DNA from: Liolophura sinensis
Lineage: Eukaryota; Mollusca; Polyplacophora; Chitonida; Chitonidae
Length of the DNA: 64,000 nucleotides
Reading direction: 5' to 3'
NCBI RefSeq assembly: GCF_032854445.1
Contig: NC_088304.1
Coordinates: forward strand, 7,451,704 to 7,515,703
Shown: piece after piece, positions 47,001-54,141 of the stretch
Layout: every line of letters begins with the position of its first letter
Numbering within the stretch: position 1 is the stretch's first letter
Position numbers and translations under genes: made by a program
Notes under the pieces: model-generated
The model's input: only the letters and a program-made list of their open reading frames with translations
Databases searched by the model: none
What the model was told of the DNA's origin: nothing

Positions 47001-50000
47001 TGAGGGTAGATCTATACAATCTCATTTCTTTTGAACACTTGGCCCTGAGCAGACTCGGAAGGCTAAAATGCTGACTCACTGACTTGGACCAATTATATCG
47101 AGTGTTAGAATTCATCTCTCGCTAATTCCATCGTGTCCATGAGTCATCACTTTTGTCAGGTGCCCGGAGAAGACTCGCGCTTTTGCTCCAGACATTCTCA
47201 TTTCCTCCAGTCGTTCTCATTTCCTCCAGTCGTAAAACTTTCTGCCATCACATACTAATTCTCCAACTTTTCCAACCGCCTCTGCAACCTATATTTTGAA
47301 ATATCCTGGGAGAACTATGGGGGTGTAGAGAAATAATTTACTCAGTTTTATAAAGCTTGCATCTTTAATGACGCAAACAAATCGTTTTTAGCATCATTTT
47401 CATAGTAAGTGCATGCATAAATTCCACTGAGAAAAGTGCTCTAGTGGTTGAAAAGGTTGAAAATTCACAGTATTTGGAAAATTCTTGAGCTTGATGTTAA
47501 AAACGAAGCATTCAGCATTAAGGGGATAGTACAATGACTGGTTGACCCGTATCAGTATAATGGCTCGGGCGGGGCGGCTTACTTGCCTTCGGTAAGGCGT
47601 CTCAGCACTAGATAGGCAGCACTAGATAAAAGAGCAGTGGAAATCCGTTATGTAACAGAGGCACATTACATGCACTCTAAGGATTCCTTGGTCATCATAT
47701 GACTGAAAAATTGTTAAGTACGACGATGAACCCCAAGCACTCACTTCAAAACAAATCCAATAAATAAATCATGGGTAATGAATTCAGTTTGAATGGTTTG
47801 TTTTGTTTGAATAGAAATGTGACATTTACCTGGAGAAAGCCCTTGGTCTGCTGAAGTCAGCGCTGACAGATTACTTGCAAAAGAAGTAAGTTAACACTAT
47901 GTCATGAGACATTTTGTTATTTTGTTTTCTTAAATTTGATAGTATTTCTCAACTAAACAAAAAGTAATTACACCATCTGCCTCCCTGCTCAATGTTCAGC
48001 TTTTTTTAGGTTTGAGGTCAGTTGTTTTCATTTGTATTTGGTACAGGACTTGTCGCCTTTTATTGCCTGAGATGTTAACAGTGTCCAGCTACTCTAGGTG
48101 CACATAGTAAATGAGATATTAGATATTTACTGCATCATGGTGACATCTGACTAAAGGGCAGCCAGGTGTCCTTGTGCTGTGATTGAGTGGGTGTGTGATA
48201 TTTGGTGCCTACAGCATGGTAATCTGGTAATGTGGCACTATATTTATTGTTTTGTTATTCTGTTTTTTACCATTCTTTTTTGTTCACTTTTGCAGAAATG
48301 CCCGTCTGCATTATATATTTTTTCAGACCACCTTGGAGAGGCATTGGGTAGGTACTTGTAGATTTGAATCTAGATAGGATAAGGTGGATAAAGTGTTGAT
48401 TTATCAAACAGTAACTCCACAAAATTCAGAAATTATGCAAAGAACTTGAATAACATACCTGTATCTCAAAGCTGTCTTATGCTGTAGTTGATGGTAACTA
48501 TGGCAACATACGGTAAATGACTTAAAGTTTTGCATGTGAGTTGCTGTCGTTTACTTTTGCATGATCTGAATTGGCCGCAAGATGACAGAAGAGAGTGATT
48601 AGCCTCCCCCCTCCTACCCTCCACAATCTTCGTTCCATTACTCTGCATTGCACTTAGCAGCTCTGGTTGTTAATCCTCGCCACAATGGGTCAAGTCACTG
48701 ACAGGGAGGTGTGCAGGTCTCCCAACTTGTAGGCCTACACGTACATCTGTACATCTCTAAATATACCCATGAATGAAACTGGAGAAAGTGTTAAAACGGG
48801 CAGTGTTCATTACAAACCTTTAAATTTCAAACACTGTTTGAAAGCATGACCCCGCCAAACAAGGAAAGTACATACACAATATACACTGCAGACATACTGA
48901 TTATTCGGGTTAGGCCTGCGTGGAAGTCAACTCACACCGTTATCTGTATGCTGCGAGCCGTCATTATGCATCAAGTATGTGTACAAATGCATTTTAGCTG
49001 AAAACGAATTTCACTGAGAAATATCTGTCATCAGCTTCCCGTATGTAGATGTTGCTTTGATGGCAATTTTGACATCTTCATCTCGTCTGCTGGTAGGCTT
49101 AGTTTGCAAGTATTGATTCGTAGTATGCTAAATTCTGCTACAGCTTTGTATACAGAGAGCCCTGCAGTCAAAAACGGATATTTGACATGACACTCCACAT
49201 GTGTAAAGGTAGTCATGCTTAATCTCCACAGAGTGTTCTCGTAAACTCCTATTTATTACAAAATAACAGTGATAAAACAATCAACATGTTGTGAAGTGCA
49301 TGTACCAAAATTATTATGATTAAAGGTGAGAAAAATAGAAACTGTTGGTGGTAGGAGCATAGACTGACTGCTCAGTAAAGTGTGAGCTTGTTTATTACAT
49401 TCTAGAACTGCCAGTATAAGCCCCTGACCACCCCTGATGCTCTCCCGCGACACTCAGTCAGTGACAACCACAACTAATGCAATGAATCCTGGGGTACACT
49501 TTCCCGGGATTTCCGGGTCCCAGGGCGAAACCTTAGGTCCCTTACTGTATGTCTTTATCATATGTTACCATGGTTACTGTTCATTGTGACCCAGGAACCT
49601 CACACCAATGCGGTCACTGTGAGTTCAAGTCCAGCTCATGCTGGCTTCCTCTCCAGCCGTAAGTGGGAAGGTTTGTCAGCAACCTGCAGATGGCTGTGGG
49701 TTTCCCCCGGGCTGTGCCCGGTTTCCACCCACCATAATGCTGGCCGCCGTTGTATAAGTGAAATATTCTTGAGTACAGCGTAAAGCACCTATCAAATAAA
49801 TAAATAAATAAAATACTGTTGATTGACCTTTACCTTCATTCAGGTGAAACACAAGTTAAAAAAAAAACAAATAAGACCTCACTGCAATAGAGTTTCTGCC
49901 TCATGAGCAAAACATCCAGAGCTTCCAGAATTCAGGTCATATGTGCACCTACAATGTTATATCCAGGGTCCATTCTAGGTGGGAAGGTCTGCCATCAACC

Positions 50001-53000
50001 TGCGGATGGTGGTGGGTTCCCCCGGGCTCTGCTCGGTTTCCTCCCACCATAATGCTGGCCAGTGTTGATTAACTGAAACATTCTTGAGTATTGCATAAAA
50101 CACCTCAAATAAATAAATAAATATTCAAGGTCCAGGTGTTCAAAAGTGTAATAAAAGTTAATCCGGGCTTAAATTTTAATATCACTCATTGACACCTTAG
50201 AGTCTTGGTTGCCACCTGATTGTGATAACCGGTGCTTGTTATTTATGTTCTAGTCTACCACTTGGCCTCTGTCTGATGTGTTACTGGACTGTGTCAAAGA
50301 CGAGTCTGTCAGAGTTTTCCTTAGGGTAAGTCTGATCAGTCTTGAGGTTTGTTTGTGTAAAGTCGCTCTTACACTCTGAGAATTTGGTTGTTGAGTTGAT
50401 TGCCAAGTCAGCTTGTGTCAAACTAAAATGGCAATGCAGCATAAATATAGTGAATGTAGTAACTTGGGATATAAGTGTTAGCTGGCTTAGCACTCCTTGT
50501 GTCACACTTAGGATAAAATCATAATGCATGTATTGTTCTCATAGACATCAGTCAAGACAATGTGGCAGCAGTATTGCCCAAAAGTAGCTTTAAACCAAAA
50601 TCATTCATTTATAGACATCAACTGGGAGAGATTTTCAGAGCGAGAAAGATTGGGAGCAACTTTTGCTAAGCATAAGGCTTAAGTGATGATGTTCTTTAGG
50701 GAAAGCTGGTAAATAAATAAATAAAATCATAAGATGTTATGATTTATTTAAATTTTAATATTTTTTAAAATCATAGTTTAACACTATGCCTAATAGACAC
50801 CTGTGTAATTTCAGACCCAGGCCTGTTCAATGTTGTCATCGCTTCTGAAACCAGATATGGTAAGTGTTTGACCGTAAAAGTACTTTTTCATTGACGTTAG
50901 TTTACTTGTGACAATATACTTTAAATCACTTTTTTATTGTTCAGGAAAATGTTTTCAAACATATTTATTTTTTTAAACATTTTTCATTTGTATTTTCTAT
51001 TCAGCAAGTTCAAGTTGGAGAGGAAGAGTGGATCAAATTTACCAAAAAGTTTACTGCTTCACTTACCCCAGTAAGTCCTCTTGTATGATATTGAACTGAA
51101 CACAACATATTTATTTATTTCTGTAAGATATCTTCATTCAGGCCTATATGTATCCATTGTTTTCCTTAGTATTGCCTTAGGTTTATTTGTACTTTTATAG
51201 AAAAATAGGACGGTTTTTCCTAGCCGGTTTCTTCGCTTGCTGCCGTCCAATAACATAAGTGTAATAATCTTGAGTAAGGGGTAAAATACCAATAAAATAA
51301 ATGCAGTGTTCAGGTTCAATCATCCTTCATCTACCTGCTGTCTGTGTGACTTAATAATCTTGTAAACAAGGTGGGGCCGAAGTGGTTAGCAAATTAGCGC
51401 AGTGCAGTGACCCAGTAGCCTCTCACCAATGCGGTCGCTCTGATTTATTTGTATATTTGATTGCTGTTTAATGTAGTACTGAAGAGTATTTCACTTATAT
51501 GGCAGCGGCCAGCATTATGGTGGGAGGAAACTGGGCAGGGCCCGGGGAAAACCCACAGCCGTCCGCAGGTTGCTGGCGGACCTTCCCACTTACAGCCAGA
51601 GAGGAAGCCAGCATTAGATGGACTTGAAACTCACAGTGACCTCATTGGTGAGAGGCTTTATGGTCATTACGCTCCGCTAGCGCGCAAATCAACTGAACCA
51701 CAGTGGCCCCTCGGTCACTGCGAGTTCAAGTCCAGCTCATGGCTTCCTCTCCAGCCGTACGTAGAAAGGTCTTTCAGCAGCCTGCTGATGATCGTGGGTT
51801 TCACCGGGGCTCTGCATGGTTTCCTCTCACCGTAATGCTGGCTGCAGTCACATAAGTGAAATGTTGTTGATTACGGCATAAGTGTAAAAAAGGTATCTCA
51901 AAAACTGATAAAGCAAGAGCAATCAAATTTTGTGCACGCTTTTCAGACCATTATATTACAATAAAGATCTCAATATTTGGAAGATTTTTGCTGTATGTTT
52001 TTTTTCTTTTTTTTTTTTTTCTTTTTTTTTCATGTTTATCACATGTTACTGATTTTCTGTTTCGTTGTTCTAACTGCAGATCTTACTCCGTCTAAAGAAG
52101 GAAGATTTCAAACCGAAGCACACTCATGAAATGACGGTTTTGCTGCTCAGATTTCTGATGGCAGACAAGATTCAGGGCAAGGTGAGCAGTGCACAGTGAT
52201 TACAGAGATACTCAGTTATGATGTAGATAGGCCTCCGTGGCCAAGTGGTTAACATGCCTGCACAGCACAATACTTCTCACCAATACATCCATCTAGCTTT
52301 CCGGAAAGGCCTTCAAACAACCTGTGGATGGTCACGGGCTTCCCTAGATAGAGCTCTGACCTGTTTCTTCCCACCATGATGATGACAGTCGTGATTTAAG
52401 TGAAATATTCTTGAATATGGTGTCAGACTGTAATGAGATAAATATACACTACATGGAAAAGAGAGTTATTAGATAATACTAGAGTGATATAAGCATGGGA
52501 AAGCTTATCAGCTGTATGCCAAAGGCTGATGGTTCTACTCATGAAATTGATAAATACATGCAGGTGTGACTGCTTTAGCTTTCGGTTTGGTGTTTGTTGT
52601 GTTTTATCTGGCTGGTGTTATGTATCTTATAAGAGTATCACTTCTGAGAAATTATGAAAAGAAATATGAAATATAACAGTAAAATTTTTTGATCAGGAAC
52701 CATAGTGTGTGTACTTGTATTTTAGCCAATAACATGCTGATTAGATAGGCAACTATAGATTTGCGTACAGCCTTGCCCCAGTAGAGTTATAAGTTTCCTG
52801 ACTTCTCTTTACAACATTTGACATGGTCGTTTCTTTTTAGAAATTGGTGGAAAATGTGAAAGACAACCTGAAATCATTAAGCAGTGCCATGAACAGTGAC
52901 TGTAAGAAGGTGTGGAAAAAAATCCTAGCACAAGCATAGTAAGTAACTTTTCCCTCGCAACTCGAGAGAGTACTCTACAAGAATCTGCTCAGACAATTGA

Positions 53001-54141
53001 TGGGCAAAGAGAAAAATATTAGATTACTGTTGTCTCCCTTTGTGCCAAAGTCAAGACTCTTAAGGTATTAGACAGAGGCATGAAGAAGGAAATGTTTTGG
53101 AATGAATGAGTTTGACAAACTTCAGTTTGACAGTCAAGACCAACTCATGGTGGCTTCCAAGCCAGCCGTATATGTACGTGGGAAGGTCTTCCAGCAATTT
53201 GAGGATGGTCATGAGTCTCCCCGGGCTCTGTCCATTTTCCTCCCACTGTAATGTTGGCTGCCATCATATAATTGAAAAATTCTTGAATGCAACATAAAAC
53301 ACCAGTCAAATAAATCACTCAGTCAATGGCTGTTGAAGAGCTTCGCTTTACTTTGAGCTGACCCCAGTTTCCTGCCCCCGTAAACCTTTATTGGGTCTAT
53401 TGGGTCATCAATATATACTCATAAGCACAACATCAGTCCCTAATCAGGTAAATGAACAAGAAAAAATCCTGAACATGTGTACAGTTTTCAGTGTAAATAT
53501 TTATTTATAAATTTCATTGGTGTTCTTTGCAAATATTTCACTTCTTCGATAGCAGCCAGCGTTTTGGCGGAAGGAAATAAGCAGATCCAGGGGGAACCCC
53601 ACAACCATTCTCAGGTTGCTGCAGACCTTCCCTCGGAGCAGTGTAATTTTTATCGTCACATAATGAAATGTACAACTGACTTGCATTTCTTTGTTTATGT
53701 TGTAGTCCCAACACAAAGTTGGCACAGAGGAAGAAAAAAAAAGGAAAGAAGAGGAAGATACATAGCCATGAGGTGGTTGGAAAGATGGAGATAGGTAGTC
53801 CGGCAAAGACACAAAAGTTGGCCCATGAGAAAATCACTGAGCCGCCTCCATCGCCAAGCAAACACAAAAAGGGAACCAATTCCTCAGGAAGCGGTGAGCA
53901 AACTGCTTCACCACAGAAAATGGGAACTAAGTCTTCAAATAACAACGATGAAAATGGAGATTTGTTGAGCGACTCCACAGTTACCTCTTCTTTGAGTGAA
54001 GCTTCAGGGGACGTAACTCCCCAAAAAAAGTCAAAGCTCGAATCAGGGGATGATATCATAGCGGTCTCAGAAGATAGTGTCTTATCGTCGCCTTCTACAA
54101 AACGGAAATGTAAAACCCCACGTAAATCTATGGTCTCTTGA
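20005..54141 (+). CDS. MYBBP1A: Myb-binding protein 1A-like / Pol5 family nucleolar protein, complete, 35 coding exons
   Basis: Nucleolar HEAT-like protein of the Pol5/MYBBP1A family, linked to rRNA transcription control and ribosome biogenesis. Exons: 20005-20211, 22341-22421, 23021-23110, 24457-24528, 25132-25242, 28062-28178, 29678-29770, 30371-30473, 30881-30972, 31701-31793, 33850-33978, 34712-34779, 35126-35300, 36307-36400, 37164-37288, 38032-38085, 38509-38610, 39171-39234, 39718-39866, 40591-40648, 41052-41281, 42642-42775, 43595-43652, 44201-44314, 45373-45448, 45721-45770, 46442-46555, 47815-47885, 48296-48347, 50254-50325, 50815-50859, 51005-51070, 52080-52181, 52841-52938, 53706-54141. 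Total 3795 nt including stop, 1264 residues (human about 1330). Family marks: YSLRRLVKGL (70-79), FLCLHSFF (about 456-463), WIEVLTELL (about 628-636), an acidic Asp/Glu/Asn stretch (about 674-775), then EEMGDEEMFRIDDTLSEAF, and a Lys-rich C-terminus (about 1120-1264) opening with KKKKGKKRK. Exon 2 may start at 22314 instead, adding nine residues. The ATG at 20023 has a better Kozak context than the one at 20005, so the start may be 18 nt downstream. Confidence 0.93.
20600..20622. repeat. Poly-A tract in MYBBP1A intron 1
   Basis: An uninterrupted A run of about 20 nt without recognisable SINE sequence on its left. Confidence 0.7.
20855..21092. repeat. Minisatellite, 30-bp unit, 8 copies
   Basis: Unit contains GAAATTGTCATTAGGGATAT followed by AGTACTGACG or AGTACTGATG. 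Very uniform, so probably young. Lies in MYBBP1A intron 1; the 30-bp period keeps three frames open without being coding. Confidence 0.95.
21177..22313. other. MYBBP1A intron 1, distal part
   Basis: Only a SINE tail fragment at about 21652-21690 (GTACGGCGTGAACACCAATG and AATA repeats). The remainder is unrecognised AT-rich intron. Confidence 0.5.
22437..22740. repeat. Minisatellite, about 28-bp unit, about 11 copies, starting 15 bp after the MYBBP1A exon 2 donor
   Basis: Unit contains GATTGCCATGGCACAGTGG and TGTTAAATT. The first unit begins within about 15 nt of the donor at 22422. Unlike the arrays at exons 3 and 7, the units do not clearly contain the donor. Confidence 0.93.
23086..23390. 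repeat. Minisatellite of about 57-60-bp units that copy the MYBBP1A exon 3 end and its splice donor
   Basis: Five diverging copies. The first is the genuine end of exon 3: CAGGAGAGTAAAGCG then GTAAGTTTGTGATG. The copy at about 23157-23186 reads CAGGAGAGTAAAGGG then GTAAGTTTGTGATG, exactly 60 bp on. The third (about 23219) and fourth (about 23271) have damaged donors (ATAAGT, GGAAGT). The fifth (about 23333-23360) again has GTAAGTTTGTGATG. Each unit also carries the exon stretch TTTGACCTTCAC. Confidence 0.92.
23906..24049 (+). mobile_element. tRNA-derived SINE, body and tail
   Basis: Truncated copy in MYBBP1A intron 3, ending CAAATAAATAAATA. Confidence 0.88.
24113..24325 (+). mobile_element. 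tRNA-derived SINE, lacking the A box
   Basis: Close to the family consensus from CCAATGCGGTCGCTGTGAG to AATAAATAATAAATAAAT. About 60 bp after the preceding copy. Confidence 0.92.
24617..24850 (+). mobile_element. tRNA-derived SINE, old diverged copy
   Basis: Recognisable by GTGACCCAGGAGCCTCTC, GGCTTCCTCTCCGGTGGTA and CATAATGCTAG, but the tail has decayed. Confidence 0.75.
25465..25990. repeat. Minisatellite, about 52-bp unit
   Basis: About ten copies of a unit with GAGATTTGTCAAGCACCTG, AGGGTGGGGGTAG and TTTTCTTGGCTTTG in MYBBP1A intron 5. It passes without a break into the next array, with which it shares the first half of its unit. Confidence 0.93.
25978..26668. repeat. Minisatellite, about 62-bp G-rich unit, 11 copies
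   Basis: Unit contains GAGATTTGTCAAGCACCTGC, AGGGTGGGGTAGTTTAGGGG and GAGCCTCCAGACTGACCAC. The second half replaced the TTTTCTTGGCTTTG part of the preceding 52-bp unit, and the new unit was then amplified. Copies are nearly identical, hence young. Confidence 0.96.
26690..27168. other. MYBBP1A intron 5, middle part
   Basis: No repeat recognised. Confidence 0.4.
27169..27426. mobile_element. MITE-like element, family C, shortened copy
   Basis: Begins CTTAAAGGAGAA and ends CTTCTCCTTTAAAA, an inverted pair. The interior (ACTTCGGCGGTTTCC, GAAGACTTCAGGACTAG, GATTTTGGCGCTGACTTTAT) matches the element at 55424-55973 but lacks about 290 bp after the left end. Confidence 0.8.
27665..27922 (+). mobile_element. 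tRNA-derived SINE, full length, diverged
   Basis: Head with GGGGGCCTCCATAG, then body and decayed tail ending AATTCATAGATAAATAAAAT, in MYBBP1A intron 5. Confidence 0.82.
28425..28766 (+). mobile_element. Interspersed repeat, family D
   Basis: Shares GACCCGTATCAATATAATGG, GTGTCTCAGTGAAGCAGC, GGAAATCCGTC and a CAAGCACTTACTCACTCACTT end with copies at 43783-44142 and 47500-47756. No protein. The left part (GGGAGTGGTAGATTCAGGGT) resembles a tRNA-like or SINE head, so a second SINE family is likely. Confidence 0.75.
29125..29572. repeat. Minisatellite, about 27-bp unit, about 16 copies
   Basis: Unit contains GGTATGGACAGGTACCTGG and TTAAGGTT, in MYBBP1A intron 6 about 100 bp before exon 7. A 158-codon open frame through it is a by-product of repetition. 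Confidence 0.95.
29771..29862. repeat. Short-unit minisatellite (14 bp) built from the MYBBP1A exon 7 splice donor
   Basis: The donor GTAAGTTCTGTT is followed by GGTAGGTTCTGTTTGTAGG and three further GGTAGGTTCTGTTA units, ending near TTGTAAGTAG. Each unit contains G followed by GTAGGT, itself a usable donor-like site. The array begins with the splice site itself. Confidence 0.93.
30474..31700. other. MYBBP1A introns 8 and 9; diverged repeat at 31100-31410
   Basis: Apart from exon 9 (30881-30972), the only content seen is a diverged repeat at about 31100-31410 (GCTAAAACCGGGGCTGGGTC, GTGCTCAGCGCTGAGAGGTT, GATACTTCAGTGG), which also occurs at 41410-41665. Confidence 0.55.
31957..32179 (+). mobile_element. 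MITE-like element, family B
   Basis: Begins CCCAAATTCCTCAACCT and ends AAAAGGTTGAAGAGTTTCAC, with the family B interior. Confidence 0.75.
32189..32433 (+). mobile_element. tRNA-derived SINE, diverged
   Basis: Head decayed, with an internal loss joining GCTCATGCTGG to AAGGTCTTCCAGC; ends TTATAAATAAATAT. It inserted about 10 bp after the family B element. Confidence 0.78.
32500..32755 (+). mobile_element. Repeat family E with a shared reading frame
   Basis: About 200 bp match, in inverted orientation, the sequence at 49040-49215. Both can encode related peptides: here GLSINKTVAEFS then CKLGLPADNMKMS, there GLSVYKAVAEFS then CKLSLPADEMKMS. The family is unknown to me. Confidence 0.45.
32770..33620. 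other. MYBBP1A intron 10, no recognised content
   Basis: Low-complexity A and T stretches only, with an A run at about 33372-33384. Confidence 0.45.
33621..33806 (+). mobile_element. tRNA-derived SINE, lacking the A box
   Basis: Body shortened between GATCATGGTTTTCC and TCCCACCATAATGCTGGC. It ends about 43 bp before MYBBP1A exon 11, so it lies close to the branch-point region. Confidence 0.88.
34126..34316 (+). mobile_element. MITE-like element, family A
   Basis: Begins CCCTAATTCTTCAACCCTTT and ends AAAAAGGTTGAAGATTTACAG, near-perfect inverted repeats. The interior contains GAGAAATAATTTGC, AAATCGTTTTTAGCATCATT and AAATTCCACTAAA. Other copies: 42341-42560 and 43218-43410 (inverted), 47253-47474, 55312-56084. 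Confidence 0.8.
34780..35125. other. MYBBP1A intron 12, no recognised content
   Basis: AT-rich intron only. Confidence 0.5.
35471..35632 (+). mobile_element. tRNA-derived SINE body and tail with a short internal duplication
   Basis: TGCCACCATACTGCTG and TCCCACCATACTGCTG follow each other, a roughly 22-bp duplication inside the body not seen in other copies. Confidence 0.85.
36079..36246 (-). mobile_element. tRNA-derived SINE, old copy with internal loss
   Basis: Reverse copy recognised by TTGGTGTTTTACTGCC, CTATTTCACTCATGCAA and GAGAGGCTCCTGGGCCATTT. It lies within 60 bp of the MYBBP1A exon 14 acceptor. Confidence 0.7.
36430..36692. repeat. Long polypyrimidine tract on the MYBBP1A sense strand
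   Basis: About 260 nt composed almost only of C and T on the plus strand, with units such as CCCTTTTTTCC and CCCCTTTCTTTTTCTTCC. It begins about 30 nt after the exon 14 donor. Confidence 0.95.
36795..36974 (+). mobile_element. tRNA-derived SINE, lacking the A box
   Basis: Short head joined to the body by a deletion (GTAATGACCTAGGAGCC then ACAGTGGGAAGG), ending AAATAAATAAATAAT. Further decayed tails of the family lie at about 37060-37142 and 37455-37515. Confidence 0.87.
37520..38031. other. MYBBP1A intron 15, distal part, no recognised content
   Basis: AT-rich, with a TTTAATATAATATTTTTA-like stretch near 37857-37895. Confidence 0.45.
38086..38508. other. MYBBP1A intron 16, no recognised content
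   Basis: AT-rich unique sequence. Confidence 0.5.
38755..39027 (-). mobile_element. tRNA-derived SINE, full length, diverged
   Basis: Reverse copy with a long TTTA-repeat end and the head ending CCATGGAGGCCCC. Its CATGTTCAAGAATATTTCAC variant is shared with the copy at 36795-36974 (AACATGGCG), suggesting a subfamily. Confidence 0.88.
39344..39632. repeat. Minisatellite, about 18-bp unit, about 16 copies
   Basis: Unit contains GTAAGATGTGAATCTGCA or GTACGATGTGAATCTGCA. It begins about 110 nt after the MYBBP1A exon 18 donor (39235) and ends about 85 nt before exon 19. Many units contain GTAAGAT, a donor-like heptamer. The 18-bp period keeps frames open on both strands. Confidence 0.94.
39908..40053 (+). 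mobile_element. tRNA-derived SINE, body and tail
   Basis: Starts at GTGAGAAGGTCTGCAAGC and ends CCAATAAATAAATT in MYBBP1A intron 19. Confidence 0.9.
40054..40590. other. MYBBP1A intron 19, remainder
   Basis: Near the acceptor a short direct repeat (CTTTGATATCTGACCTTTGA and CTGACCTTTGACATCTGAT forms) makes a small array at about 40541-40588 immediately before exon 20. Nothing else recognised. Confidence 0.6.
41410..41665 (+). mobile_element. Interspersed repeat with a tRNA-like head
   Basis: GTTGGTTAGAGTGTCTGGCT followed by GAATCAAACCTGGGTCAGG resembles A and B box sequences, then GCGCTCAGCACTGAGAGGTC. A related diverged copy is at about 31100-31410, and family D shares the downstream CCTCACTTGGCGCTCAGCA motif. 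Probably a second SINE family. Confidence 0.55.
41668..41786 (+). mobile_element. MITE-like element, family B, right half
   Basis: Runs from CATTTTCGGGGCTGCACAAA to GGGTTGAAGAATTACAGTA. The left half is absent. Confidence 0.65.
41930..42330 (+). mobile_element. Two SINE tail fragments
   Basis: Tails at about 41965-42005 (GAGTATGGCGTAAAACACC) and about 42255-42325 (CATAATGCTGG, TATAAGTGAAATATTCTCTT), both without heads, in MYBBP1A intron 21. Confidence 0.7.
42341..42560 (-). mobile_element. MITE-like element, family A, inverted
   Basis: Begins CTGTAAAGCTTCAAATG and ends ACGTTGAAGAATTAGGGTAG, with the family A interior reversed (TTTTTCAGTGGAATG, AATTATTTCTC variants). Confidence 0.75.
42776..43217. 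other. MYBBP1A intron 22, first part, no recognised content
   Basis: AT-rich unique intron sequence. Confidence 0.45.
43218..43410 (-). mobile_element. MITE-like element, family A, inverted
   Basis: Interior markers TATTTTCAGTGGAGTTTATG and GCAAATTATTTCTCTACACC, ending GACAAGGTTGGAGAATTATA. The left terminal repeat has decayed. Confidence 0.65.
43783..44142 (+). mobile_element. Interspersed repeat, family D
   Basis: Best-preserved copy: GGGAGTGGTAGATCCAGGAT near the left, GACCCATATCAGTATAATGG, GGTAAGTCATCTCAGTGAAG and an AAGCACTCACTTACTCACTT end. It sits 60 bp before MYBBP1A exon 24. Confidence 0.78.
44462..44826 (+). mobile_element. Two adjacent tRNA-derived SINE copies, diverged
   Basis: First copy 44462-44683 (body and decayed tail AAAATAAATGAGTATAAA); second copy 44698-44826 begins GATCTGTCAGCAACCTGTGG and ends CAAATAAATAAATGAATA. 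Both truncated. Confidence 0.8.
44830..45372. other. MYBBP1A intron 24, distal part, no recognised content
   Basis: Unique AT-rich sequence. Confidence 0.45.
46003..46264 (+). mobile_element. tRNA-derived SINE, full length with a perfect 12-bp target duplication
   Basis: Best reference copy. Head from GGGGGCCTCC, A box TGGCTCAGTTGG at 46013-46024, B box GAGTTCAAGTCC at 46081-46092, full body and tail, ending AATAAATAAA. TCTACTTAGCCA at 45989-46000 is repeated exactly at 46265-46276, so this insertion is young. It lies in MYBBP1A intron 26. Confidence 0.97.
46797..47010 (-). mobile_element. MITE-like element, family B, inverted
   Basis: Begins TTACTGTAACTCTTCAACC and ends GATGAGGAATGAGGGTAG, with the reversed interior (ATACTTTTTGTGAAGCCCTG). 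Confidence 0.75.
47253..47474 (+). mobile_element. MITE-like element, family A
   Basis: Begins TACTAATTCTCCAACTTTTC and ends AAAAGGTTGAAAATTCACAG. The interior (AACTATGGGGGTGTAGAGAA, AAATCGTTTTTAGCATCATT) is close to that of the copy at 34126-34316. Confidence 0.8.
47500..47756 (+). mobile_element. Interspersed repeat, family D, right part
   Basis: Starts near GCATTCAGCATTAAGGGGAT and ends AAGCACTCACTTCAAAAC. It contains an internal duplicate (CAGCACTAGATAGGCAGCACTA). It ends about 60 bp before MYBBP1A exon 28. Confidence 0.75.
47886..49039. other. MYBBP1A introns 28 and 29 (first part), no recognised content
   Basis: Apart from exon 29 (48296-48347), no SINE, array or frame is visible. Confidence 0.45.
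49040..49260 (-). mobile_element. Repeat family E, inverted copy
   Basis: Counterpart of 32500-32755. On the minus strand it keeps an open frame with VKYPFLTAGLSVYKAVAEFS-like sequence. The two copies differ at many sites but keep the same frame across about 45 codons. Confidence 0.45.
49583..49811 (+). mobile_element. tRNA-derived SINE, lacking the A box
   Basis: Runs from TTGTGACCCAGGAACCTC to AATAAATAAATAAAAT, close to consensus. Confidence 0.92.
49976..50124 (+). mobile_element. tRNA-derived SINE, body and tail
   Basis: Begins AGGTGGGAAGGTCTGCCATC and ends CAAATAAATAAATAAATA with a decayed TATAAGTGAAAT motif. Confidence 0.85.
50326..51371. other. MYBBP1A introns 30 to 32, little content
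   Basis: Contains exons 31 and 32. A SINE tail remnant lies at about 51254-51303 (ATAATCTTGAGTAAGGGGTA). Otherwise AT-rich. Confidence 0.5.
51372..51895. mobile_element. SINE nested inside a SINE of the same family
   Basis: The outer plus-strand copy (51372-51440 and 51711-51895) is interrupted inside its head, between CGGTCGCT and TCGGTCACTG, by a full-length reverse copy (51441-51710). The outer sequence resumes in register at the B box (GAGTTCAAGTCC). The CGGTCGCT/CGGTCACT pair is the probable target duplication with one later change. Confidence 0.9.
52228..52447 (+). mobile_element. tRNA-derived SINE, old diverged copy
   Basis: AGGCCTCCGTGGCCAAGTGG head, then a shortened body and tail ending ATGAGATAAATATA, in MYBBP1A intron 33. 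Confidence 0.75.
52450..52840. other. MYBBP1A intron 33, distal part, no recognised content
   Basis: AT-rich unique sequence. Confidence 0.45.
53120..53320 (+). mobile_element. tRNA-derived SINE, lacking the A box, diverged
   Basis: Recognised by GGGAAGGTCTTCCAGC, CTCCCACTGTAATGTTGGC and AACATAAAACACCAGTCAAA, in MYBBP1A intron 34. Confidence 0.8.
53494..53634 (-). mobile_element. tRNA-derived SINE, tail half, old
   Basis: Reverse copy (TTATTTATAAATTTCATTGG to CAGACCTTCCC) ending about 70 bp before the acceptor of the last MYBBP1A exon. Confidence 0.72.
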
